Below, one piece after another: positions 24,851 to 34,365 of a stretch of DNA of 64,000 nucleotides. Under the pieces are notes generated by a model. That model had not been told where the DNA came from, did no database searches, and saw only the letters and a program-made list of their open reading frames with translations. Every line of letters starts with the position of its first letter. The stretch's first letter is position 1. The stretch lies in assembly GCA_035236585.1 (NCBI GenBank), contig CP141135.1, forward strand, positions 6,110,001-6,174,000, read 5' to 3'. The position numbers were made by a program, and so were the translations under genes. Source of the DNA: Warburgia ugandensis. Its lineage: Eukaryota > Streptophyta > Magnoliopsida > Canellales > Canellaceae.

Positions 24851-25360
24851 GTGAAGATTGCTGGAATCTGCAGAGTGGATTCCTTTTTAGTTGGAGATCT
24901 GCAATCTCTTGGGGTTGTGGGAAGGATCATCTTCTTAACAATGGAGAAATTTTCTGGCTGCATGTCCCCTTTGCAAATCATGGTCCAAAAGATGGATGAA
25001 AACCCATTCGGCACCGAATGTATTTCTCCCTCATTTAACTGCACGCGCAGTAGCCAAGAAGGAGCCTCTCTCTTGGTAGATCATGGATTCCTCCTGTGGT
25101 TGGTCATGGATGGACAAGTATGTTCAAAGTTCATAAGTTCAGCAAAAAAACCAGTGTCGTTTACTTTTTGTGCTGATCTCGATGAAGAAATACCATTTAA
25201 GAAAGCTGTTTTGTGCTCCAATTCATACCGACAGTTCCTTGATCAGGCCGCTTTCCTAGCAGCTCTAAACAAAGAATTATGCAGTATCTTTGCTTTCTGT
25301 CCCACACAGTTTCATATTCTTTGCATGTGCCAAGGATTTGGCAAGAGGAATGCAATCTAG
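24851..25360 (+). CDS. Unrecognised open frame kept in both duplication copies
   Basis: A 169-codon frame whose counterpart at 47643-48143 has 166 codons. Copy 1 has 27 extra bases that keep the frame (residues near 16-24), and the first 150 or so residues align well. The C-termini differ because the copies fall into different frames near the end. The product is Cys- and Phe-rich, with no domain I recognise, no clear signal peptide and no coiled coil. The Copia LTR ends only 8 bp upstream of its ATG. It may be part of an exon or a non-coding remnant, and conservation between recent duplicates is weak evidence of coding. Confidence 0.25.
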   Translation: MKIAGICRVDSFLVGDLQSLGVVGRIIFLTMEKFSGCMSPLQIMVQKMDENPFGTECISPSFNCTRSSQEGASLLVDHGFLLWLVMDGQVCSKFISSAKKPVSFTFCADLDEEIPFKKAVLCSNSYRQFLDQAAFLAALNKELCSIFAFCPTQFHILCMCQGFGKRNAI

Positions 25361-25907
25361 GGGAACCCATACGGTGAAAGGCCCACCTGCAGCGAATCTA
25401 GCCCATTCACTGATTACTCCAAGTACTTCGGATGCCTAAAAACCAGGAGAATTAGATCATTCAAGAAACCCAAAAATGCCCGATCGACTTTAGCTTATGG
25501 AAAGTCTCTTCTTGTCTGCTTCATGTAACAAAAAAGACATATTTTTCCGATGCATGTTGGAATCATTCAATTCTTTCTCATTGCTATTGAGCGTTACAGA
25601 AAATCTGAAGCAGATGAATCAAATGTACAGACAGGATCAACCAAAGGTGGGTCCTTCATGGAAAAAGTCGGCCCCCACATGATAAGTAGCTGTGCAGTCG
25701 CGCCTTCATTAGCATTCCCCTTATAACAAAAATCGTTCAAGGTGTTATGTAGTCGCAAGGAACTTCAGTGGCAAAAAGTTAATGAATATTAGCCTCTAGT
25801 GTTGAACCAAAGAAAAGAAGTCCAAAAGACGTTAGCACCTTTTGCTTTTATCCCATCAGATGATATTTCTTAGCAATGAGAGTCTATGCTTGCTCCTTAA
25901 ATTTCCA

Positions 25908-25914
25908 TATAAAT
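25908..25914 (+). promoter_or_regulatory. TATA-like box of the small membrane-protein gene
   Basis: TATAAAT overlaps the first in-frame ATG (25913) of the open frame. If it is a real TATA box, transcription would begin near 25935-25945, so translation must start at a later ATG (25973 or 26033). The same arrangement occurs in the duplicate at 48676-48682. Confidence 0.45.
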
Positions 25915-25972
25915 GTTAGGGGTCTCCCTACTGACGTTGCATACAGTTCTATCTGCTGCAATTTACTTTGTA

Positions 25973-26455
25973 ATGGGTACCGAGGTTGCAGACATTGAGG
26001 GAGGGTTGGAGAGGAATGTACAACAAGAAGACATGAGTGCAAAAGAAGAGGTGCTGAGGAAAGAAGCCGAGGAGCTGAAATCCAAGGGTCAGCAGCTGAT
26101 TAGACTTTACGTTGCTTTCCAAGGTTTTATTCTGACTGTCGTTGCTAATTCATCATCACTTACCTGTCAAAACTGGTGGATCCCGTTCGTGCTTTCTCTA
26201 TTAGCCGCTATTGTAAAAGGTGCTTTCCTCGCCGATATTACCATCAACTACCTGAAAACCATGTCTGATCTTGACATGCTGCATCAGGAACTTCTGGCGT
26301 TGGAGAGGGCGGAGGGTAGGCAACTGGACCAAGATTGGTTTAAACGGCACAAAAGATACATTTGTATGGCAGGGATGGTGCTAGCTTTGGTTCTCTTTAC
26401 ACTTATCATCCTAATCGCCTGTCACGAAGTCCTCTGCCATGTTAAAAACGTCTAA
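25973..26455 (+). CDS. Small three-TM membrane protein, copy 1 (unknown function)
   Basis: The frame is open from 25913 (180 codons). The start at 25973 (160 aa) or 26033 (140 aa) is preferred because the first ATG sits in a TATA-like box, and because the relative at 37935 begins at a Met aligned close to 26033. Counting from the 25913 Met: residues 42-62 form a charged helix or coiled coil (KEEVLRKEAEELKSKGQQL), followed by hydrophobic segments at about 63-80, 88-110 and 148-172, with a short Cys-containing C-terminus (ACHEVLCHVKNV). It is single-exon as read and stops at TAA. Related copies in the window are 48741-49223 (intact), 44026-44443 (broken) and 37768-37935 (truncated). I do not recognise the family and give no function; a membrane location is inferred from hydrophobicity. 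Confidence 0.6.
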   Translation: MGTEVADIEGGLERNVQQEDMSAKEEVLRKEAEELKSKGQQLIRLYVAFQGFILTVVANSSSLTCQNWWIPFVLSLLAAIVKGAFLADITINYLKTMSDLDMLHQELLALERAEGRQLDQDWFKRHKRYICMAGMVLALVLFTLIILIACHEVLCHVKNV

Positions 26456-27023
26456 CCACATAGGTTTAGCTTAGTTTCTTGAGAGTTCTTATATCATGGG
26501 GGCATAATATTCTCATCTGGAGACTAGTAACTGGCAAGGGCACAAAACGAGATTCACTGTTGTCACTTGTCCAGACAGTCTTATCTCATAGCTCATGCTG
26601 TGGGATGATACATATTTGGAGATTCCAGCACATATTTGTACACATTTTATTTCTGTGATATATGCGTCTGAGTAATATTTTTCTGCATAGTTTACTCCAT
26701 ATATTTAAAATAAGAAAAGAGGTATATGTGTGATCAAGACAAGAGGTCGTTGTAGACCATCATCGGGATAAACGCATGGCTTAGGTCTAAAATTGAAAAG
26801 TAAGTTCAATATACAGTTTAATCTTCGATCTTCAAAACTTAAAACTTGGTTTTCATGAATGAAATTATGGTCTTATATTCTACCAAGGAAAAAATTACAA
26901 AGAAGACAGAGCTGGTCTTAAGAGACAACAGTATTACGAAGAAATTAACAGAATAGAGTTCATTCCATTAAATTTTCTGTGCTATTAGCAATGAATCTCT
27001 ATTCAACCCTGCTGATATACAGA

Positions 27024-27450
27024 CTATGTATTGAAATTGTACACTCTAATCAGGACGATTAATCTGGTCCGCAAATCTCCAATGGGTATCCTATTCGTTC
27101 GAATCCAGCTGATCAATAAGTCATCTTCTATAATCAGAGACGACCACCATTGGTGTAACCAAATCCGCATTCCTTGGGAAAGAGCCTGTACTGAAGCAGT
27201 TAAAGCATCTACCTCTTGTAGTAGTCCTGAAAACGCCTTAATTGACTTGCCACTGCAGTCCCTGATAAGTCTTCCATTCCTACTCGGCCCTGGATTGTCA
27301 ATGGATGATCCATCAAAATTCAACTTGAACTGACCCTCAGTTGGCAGCACCCATTGAAGTTTCTGCCAAGGTCTCCGCTACACTCGTCCCAGTAGCACTA
27401 AGGCCTCCATCCACGATCCAAACGTCTCTCCATCCGGCTAAGCTAAAATA
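27024..27450 (-). pseudogene. LINE-type RNase H fragment, copy 1
   Basis: The minus-strand frame at 27024-27350 contains LPTEGQFKLNFDGSS followed by NPGPS and then IRD. This is the start of the plant RVT_3-type RNase H domain found at the end of L1-like LINEs, including the first catalytic Asp in NFDGS. Similarity continues upstream to about 27450 (GETFGSWM-like). It ends early relative to a full domain, and no reverse transcriptase remains nearby. It is a LINE-derived relic, duplicated with its surroundings (see 50110-50720). Confidence 0.65.
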
Positions 27451-27788
27451 GGTGGCAGTGGGGCAGCCCTGTTTTCACATGATGGATGGTTCAATCGGAT
27501 CTGACAAGCACATTTGGGCCCAAAAGATGGTTGCCAGGAAAGTGCATGAAATGGACAAGTTCTTCCAAAGATCACGCCTATCCGGCAAACCAAGGAGCGT
27601 CTCCCGTGAGCTTCAGTGTCTCCGACTATCATTGCTCGAACTGTATAATTACACAATAGAAGTTATAGATTTATTATTATTCATATTGCTTTATTTTATT
27701 AAATGGTAACTTTCTTTTTCAAGGGAGCTAGCCATTCATTCTCTCTCTCTCTTCTCTCCTGTATTTTGTTAACTTCTTACGCCTTGTA

Positions 27789-28558
27789 AGCATTTTTTTT
27801 GGTTGAATGGTACGCTTAGTACTTTTCTGAACCCTTTTTTCCTCAAATTTTTGAGCCGTACATTTTACAATCCAAACAATAAAGGGTAAGATTATGATCT
27901 TAGAACCGACAAATGCTAAGATTATCCAAGAAGAAAGAAGCTTTTGGGCACAAGCTCTCCAGGATGATCCAGGAAGATGAATGCTAAGGATCTTCCAAAG
28001 ACAGGTGGTTCTTGCAGTGATCCGAACCATTGCAATGAGTCAACTCATCGAGTTCACTAGGATTTGCTATTGTGGTTTGGGAAGATATAGTGTTCAAATC
28101 TCGGCCAAGTTAAATATTCTTTATTATGCAGTGAGTCAACTCATCAAGCGACTGGATTTGTTATCATTCTGAGGATGCCCTTACTAACAACGGAGACGTC
28201 CGTAGTTCGTCTTTGTGCACCAGGCAAGCTCTGTCTCATTTTTAATTTCCATATTTTTTTTTATAGAATAATATCATTGACGACTCAAAAACGACGTATG
28301 GTTTGTATTCGCTTCACTTGTCATTTAAGCCATCATTATAGATAATCGTACTTTGACAAATCTAGCACCACTGCACGAAATAAAGCCAACACTAGTCAAC
28401 TCAGACCGAATTAACAAACATTTATGCCTTGTCATGTCTTCTACTTTAGTCAACTTTAGAGGTCTAATCATGTAAACTTCGTCCTCAATCTTGAAGAGTT
28501 AATAGGAAAGTTAGTGATCAGTCTCCGAATGCGGACTTTACATCGATTAATTAATAAC
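27789..28558. other. Intergenic, no feature recognised
   Basis: No gene or clear repeat. A GTGCACCAGGC-containing stretch near 28216 recalls the tail of an Au SINE but is too short to call. Confidence 0.4.
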
Positions 28559-28960
28559 TTTACTTGCTAACCAGCTTCGCGTCACCTTCCCCACTCTCTT
28601 CTGTGGTCTTAATATTCCTAATATTAAGGGTGGATTTATCATTTTCATGCCAGGGAAGATTCTAAGCTGGTAAACTTGAACTTTAATTGGACTCAGAGAG
28701 TACGACCGTAAGTTGTTAAGGGACGTATCTAGAAATTCAGATCTCCACGAGAGAGTTACCTTTACTTGCCATCCAGCTTCGTGTCACCTTCCCCACCATC
28801 TTCTGTGGTATTAATATTCCTAATATTAAGGGTGGATTTATCATTTTCATGCCGGGGAAGATTCTAAGGTGGTAAACTTGAACTTTAATTGGACTCAGAA
28901 AGTACGACCGTAAGTTGTTAAGGTACGTGTGTAAAAATTTAGATCTCCACGAGAGAGTTA
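28559..28960. repeat. Two tandem units of about 202 bp
   Basis: Units 28559-28760 and 28761-28960 both begin TTTACTTGC and contain TAATATTCCTAATATTAAGG and AGTACGACCGTAAGTTGTTA, ending in CCACGAGAGAGTTAC. They are about 93-95% alike by eye. There is no coding potential. Confidence 0.9.
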
Positions 28961-29189
28961 CTTTATGGACATCGATTACGAGTTCTCAACAAGAGATGAG
29001 GCATCCTTTGTCCATAGACTTTTCAAAAGATTAAAACATCTTCCGAAAAAGGGTTCTAAGATCATTAAATGCAAAATTGCAAATGCAAAATTGATTTCCA
29101 AAAGAAAAAAAAAGAAGAAAAAGGGATTCTTAGTGGAAACCAGAAAGTATTTTACACCTTGAGATTGAATCACTAAAGGCCCAACAATC

Positions 29190-30250
29190 TTTTATGGCGA
29201 AAATTTTTGAGTTGTCATCAACATCAAAGTCTTATCCAGGGTTGGCTACACAAATCTTGTTCTTCATTTCCTCTTTATCAAGTGTTATGGTTTCATTTAG
29301 TTCAAAAGTTTTTAAATCTTTTCTCACCACTTCTATCCACATCTTTTTAGGCCTTCCCTTTCCCTTTCCCTTTTAGAGTCTTCAAATCATCTAAATCTAC
29401 CCTCCCTCATCTTGTTATCTATTGGTGCTATTCCTAAGTTTCCTCTAATGTTTTATTTTTAATTTTATCCTTTCTTATCTTGCCACTTATCCATCTCAAC
29501 ATTCTTATTTCAGCTACATTCATCCTATGTACATATGTTCCTAAATTGCCCAACACTCTAACATAGAGCATGGCTAGACTTACAACCATCCTATAAATTT
29601 TTTCCTTGTAGTTTGAGTGGCACTCACCAGTCATACAAAACTTTGGAGGCATGTCTCCATTTGTTTCAACCCACTTGGACTCTATGGCTAACATTCCTTT
29701 CAATCTCTTGGCTCACGTGAATTAGCAATCACAAGTAAAGAAAGAGGTCTTTTTGGGGGATTTCTTGCTTGTCAATCTTAACTAGTGTTTCACACCTACT
29801 CCTCTCCTTGTTAAAATAATATTTCATATACTTCATCTTAGTTCAGTTAATTTTAAATCTTTTAGGCTCTATAGCATCTCTCCACAACTCTAGCTTTGTG
29901 TTTCCACCCTCGTTTATCTTATAATCAAAACTATGTCATCTACAAATAATATATACTATGGAATCTTCTCGTGCAACCATTTTGTTAACTCATCAATATC
30001 CAAAGTGAAAAGGTACGGACTCAATGTCTATCCTTGGTGCAGTCATATAATAATGGGAAAATAATTAATCTCTCTACTAGTAATCCTAACATTTGTTACC
30101 TCTCCTTCAAATATATATCCTTACCTATAAAACCCCTTAATTTTTAGGTCTTTTGCATAATTCAATTCGAAGTCATAAACATTGTCAATAATTGCCTTCC
30201 TATGTAAATCAATTTCCAACTATTTCTTGCCAACCAAGTAAGAACTGAGT
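29190..30250 (-). pseudogene. RTE-like LINE reverse transcriptase remnant
   Basis: Minus-strand sequence near 29930-30020 reads, with frame breaks, as an RT segment: an MDELT-like helix, LHEKIP, then LFVDDI (the catalytic VDD at about 29935-29943). The frame at 29434-29703 encodes HRMNVAEIRMLRWISGK then IRKDKIKN, the conserved C-terminal region of RTE-type plant LINEs. Multiple stops and frameshifts lie between the parts and the 5' end is missing. This is an old inactive copy. Confidence 0.65.
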
Positions 30251-30504
30251 GAAGACAAAGCAATTCAATCTACTAGTTTTGGCATGTGGGAGTATAGAGT
30301 TTAGGAACTTAGGTTGGAAACAAAAGGTTTAAGACTTAAGAGTTCTAATTCCTGATTGATTAATATAGTTTGACTTCCTAATTCTAGATCTTTGGAGTGG
30401 GAATAGGAATTTGGAAATCTTGAAATTTGATTTACTATTTGAATTCTCCAAGTGAGATTTGTGATTTTTTAACCCAACAAAATTGGAATGTAAGTATGCA
30501 CAAA

Positions 30505-30862
30505 AGCCAATATACCCCAGTGGTTAGGCTGAGTTGCATCTCGCCTTAGTAGGTCACAGGCTCAAGATAGTGCATCATAGGGTATATAGGAATACATATA
30601 TGCATGTTGAGGGAGGCATCCCATAATATATTTGTAAAGGTTTATATATTAATACCTTCAAGGTAGTGCATGACATCCTTTAAAGGATGTAGAAATGGGC
30701 ATTTGCATGTTGAGGGAGGGCGTCCCAATGATATATTTAGGAAGATGTATATATTAACACCTTCAAGGTCGTGTGTTACATCCCTTTAGAGAATGTAGGA
30801 ATGGATGTTTGCATGTTCAAGAAAGGTGTCCCAATGCTATGTTTGGGAAGGTAATAAATGTT
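30505..30862 (+). repeat. tRNA-like head followed by three tandem units of about 105 bp
   Basis: Units near 30565-30661, 30662-30769 and 30770-30862 share TTGCATGTT(G/C)A, a GTCCCAATG-like block and ATTAACACCTTCAAGGT-like ends. The stretch just upstream (30520-30570) has CAGTGGTTAGGC and GGTCACAGGCTCAAG, which resemble pol III A and B boxes, so the whole may be a degenerate SINE-derived array. Confidence 0.5.
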
Positions 30863-30881
30863 AAAGGCTTATGTGGTATGT

Positions 30882-33844
30882 GTATTTGTAACACTCCAGA
30901 TTTTTAAGACATTTTTTTTATAATAATAATAATGGCATTTTTAATAAGAGCATTTGAGATCCCATGAGAAAAGTTTTAATTATCATTTTACTAAAACAAT
31001 TCTTAAAAACTCCTAGTGTTATTTTTCCTTTCTCAAAACGGTATACATATAAATAAAATAATAAGCGCATCAATCAAGGTCAAATAAATCAGCGCCTTTA
31101 TTTTAAATCACATAAATGTCCAAAACACAATAATAATATGGCTCAGGGTCTATCCATCATAACATCTCATATAAATGTCCAACATATGTTTAAACATCTC
31201 AATCAAATCCAAAATATAAAGTATACAGTCCATATTTAAATTCAAATGATAATCATGTTTATCGACTCACATCACTGTCTAAAACTCTAGGAAAAAGATC
31301 TTTAGTAGCTCTCACGGTTTCTCAGCAACTTTGCCTTTCCTGATATCATGCTCGAGATCTAAAGCATTACAAAAACAAAACAATGCCTCAGCAAGCTATC
31401 GCTTATGTAGGTATATAGACAATTAATACAATAAATGAAATAATTAATTAACAGTACTGATGAAAGGTCTATCATTTATGAAAATAGCAGTATCATAAGT
31501 CATGTCCAAATAAATGCCAATTTATTCCATATGCTAAAACATGCATTTCACGGAATTAAAATATGACATGAATCAATGTAAATGAGCATACAACAAAAAT
31601 AAGGGCACCCTAAGGTAATGGGTCCCACAACATCGCACTAATATCACTTATTATGAGTACTCGTAGCCAACCTCTGAGTGTCATCACACCCAGGCATACC
31701 ATCCATAACCATGCTAATCATACATGCACACATAATAAGAATATGGGCCATCATGCCACAATGGCAACCCTTCATGGGTATCAACCACCATCGCTCTCCG
31801 TCGACACCATAACGGGAGACTTAGAGTCTGTCCCCATAGAAAGGCTCAGACCGGTAGTGTGGGCAGGTGTTTATCATATCACAATATCATCACATCACAA
31901 TCTCGGAGGGTGGCTGGCTGGCCCTATCCCTCCTAGCATGATGCCCACCGGGCGAGAGCACCCGTCATCAAATATAAAACACGAAAATCATATGTATATG
32001 CTAAAACTCAAGAGCACTCATAGCTCGAAATCCCCAAGACATGCCCCTCATCCTGGAGTTAGCCTATAAAAGGACCAGCTAATAAGCCTCTATTCTTATT
32101 TTCATGTAAATCCATGCATTTCCAAGATATAATAATAAATAAGTCTCTATTTAAGCATAATTAATTAATATCATGCTTATAAAACATTTATCACGAGTTT
32201 ATTCAATAAAAGATTTCAATTTGTAATAATCATAATGCACTCAAAGTCACATTAAATCCACGGCAAATAATAATTGCAATTTAAAACACAATAACACATG
32301 ATGCTATGTTTATGTATGGTTTAAAAATCAAGGCAAAGCATTAATTGTCGTTACCTACCTCAATGTGAGACCACTTAGCTTGCTAATAAATCCCCTTAAC
32401 TAGCATATTCAAGTGCACCTGTACATGTCACATTACTATTTAAAATTTTTCTAAATTAAAAGTGGTCATTTATAAGTTTTTAAGTTAAAAATAGGTCCAC
32501 GTCGTCAATACGGTCACAACGCCTCTTTCGGATCGTAATTTGGACTCCTCTAGCTCCCAAAAATCAAGTTTTTGTGAAAACATAAGTAAATGGGGCCTGC
32601 CCGACCACCATAAGGTGGTTTATACCGGCGGTTCTATTTTTCGCCACGTTTATACCGGCGTCACGAAGACGCCCTAAACCGTAACGAACAGTCGAGACGC
32701 ACTGCGTGTGTCTTTGGCACCGTGACGCACCGCTGCGTGCGTCACAGTCGCCAGGACACAGCGCATCCCGACCCCACTGAGATGGTGAATGCTGCCTCTC
32801 CAGCGCGCACGACGTCACGTACACTTGCAATGCCAATGTCATTTGACGTTGTCTTTTGGGCATCCCGCTATGCGTCCCGGCGTCAACGCCAGGGCGCTGA
32901 CACCGTTGCCGACATCGGAGAAGACGACCGGATTCTGGTCATCTCCGGCAAGTCTACAGAGCTCCGTTTTGCCCGATTTCTACGCTGTTTTTCTCAGAAT
33001 TTCCTCTAGAATTCATTTATACCCTCCTTTTGCATTGATTTTGCCAAAATTCATGTTTTTTAAATGATTTTTCCTAAGTTCCTAAAAACATCCCTAGGTA
33101 CTGGTTTTCACGTTTTCTGGAGAAACCCACCGTTGGATTTCTCTCAAATTTAAAAGGTTTGATCTTGGGTCTCTTCTGCATTAGTTGGACGGTGCGATTT
33201 TCAAACAGATGTGGTTTCATATATGAAATCACGCTCCAACAGTAGCGTGCACAGAGTTCCAAGGAAAAACATGATTTTTCTTAATTTTAAATGTAATTCT
33301 AATTATATTTACCTATTTAATAATTACATAAATTAGGATTTAAGGCTTACCTCGTCTTGGCTGGGGTATATAGTCGTTGTCGGAGTTCCACTCACCGAAA
33401 AACATGAACTCTGCAAAGCTAGGGTTTCTGAGTAAAGCTTAGTGAAAACGCTCAAAGTGGAGCGTTTTGGCGCTTGGGGAGGGGTACATATAGGGCTTAG
33501 AATCTTAGGGGAAAGGAAACTCTTCCCTTCACGCCTCTTTCCATGGTCTCTCTGGTGATTTCACCGAATCAGATAGAGGCGTGTGAAAGACGGGGGTGTC
33601 ATTATCAATTTGGGCCCCTGTGTTATACTTCTTTGCCAAATAACTAAAATGCCCCTATGACTTCAACAGCTCCTAACTCTCTCGTTTGAGCTCCATTTTT
33701 TGTGTTCTTGGTGGCGTTAGAATCCTATCAACGAGCACTTTCAAATTTTTAAGTTTTCAGGAAAAATTTCCATCTATAAATTTTTAATTTAATTTATTTA
33801 GAAATTTCTTAATTTATACTAAAAATTAAGGATATTACAGTATT
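30882..33844 (+). mobile_element. Solo LTR (2953 bp) with TSD GTATT
   Basis: The LTR runs from 30887 (TGTAACACTCC) to 33839 (GGATATTACA), flanked by exact GTATT repeats (30882-30886, 33840-33844). It is homologous end to end with 34371-37355. It contains the CAATGCCTCAGCAAGC block (about 31382), a GC- and CpG-rich block (about 32620-32960) and, near its 3' end, a TATATA-like site (33368). It has no coding domain. It is a Ty3-like long-LTR fossil reduced to one LTR. Confidence 0.92.
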
Positions 33845-34224
33845 GCTAGTTCAAAAGAAAAAAGGAATGGTGGGGTCACAAAATCCCAATTTTTTCGAAT
33901 AATCCAAGGTTCCAACCCATCTTTATTACCTAAACCTAATGTAATTGATAGGTGATCACCATTGTTATTAGTTATTACCTAAAAGCAGCCAACAAGTAAA
34001 AGCCACTCTCCTTAATGATCCAAACCATGTTTAAGAGGGGTCCACATTTGGTGCACTTTCTTACAAATCAAGGTCCAAAATTCATATATTTATAATTTTT
34101 TAAAGGAAGACAAAGTAGCTAGATTTGTTAAAAACACAATTTATTTGTTTTTTGTAAAATTTTATTCTATGAATATTATAAATTAAAGAAAACTATTTGA
34201 GTATGACAAACTAAAGGAAGAAAT

Positions 34225-34294
<70 letters not shown>

Positions 34295-34365
34295 GAAGTG
34301 GTATTTTAGAAATAGAGGAGAGTTTTTTAGATTAATGAAGAAGTGTTTTAAAAGTAATAAAAAGT
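33845..34365. other. Spacer between two solo LTRs, with a (TG)n tract
   Basis: About 520 bp of unique AT-rich sequence. It lacks a primer-binding site next to the first LTR and a polypurine tract before the second, so it is not the interior of one element. Confidence 0.7.
34228..34293 (+). repeat. (TG)33 microsatellite
   Basis: A pure TG dinucleotide run of 66 bp between the two solo LTRs. Confidence 0.95.

Larger units (their letters stand above)
17732..27788 (+). repeat. Segmental duplication, copy 1 (contains a Copia insertion)
   Basis: Aligns in direct orientation with 45341-51081 at only a few percent mismatch, starting at the ACTATCTTCC block and ending at the TATTTTGTTAACTTCTT block. 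Without the Copia element at 20049-24843 and its TSD it is about 5.26 kb. It carries a small membrane-protein gene (25973-26455), a conserved open frame (24851-25360) and a LINE RNase H fragment (27024-27450). The copies are about 17.5 kb apart. Confidence 0.95.

Noticed and set aside
28205-28235. Possible Au SINE tail (GTGCACCAGGC)
   Set aside because: Only about 15 bp match, with no B box upstream and no TSD.
31653-32069. 138-codon frame in a solo LTR, with a similar frame at 35228-35593
   Set aside because: The similarity reflects LTR homology. The frames start and shift differently in the two copies, and no retroelement domain is present.
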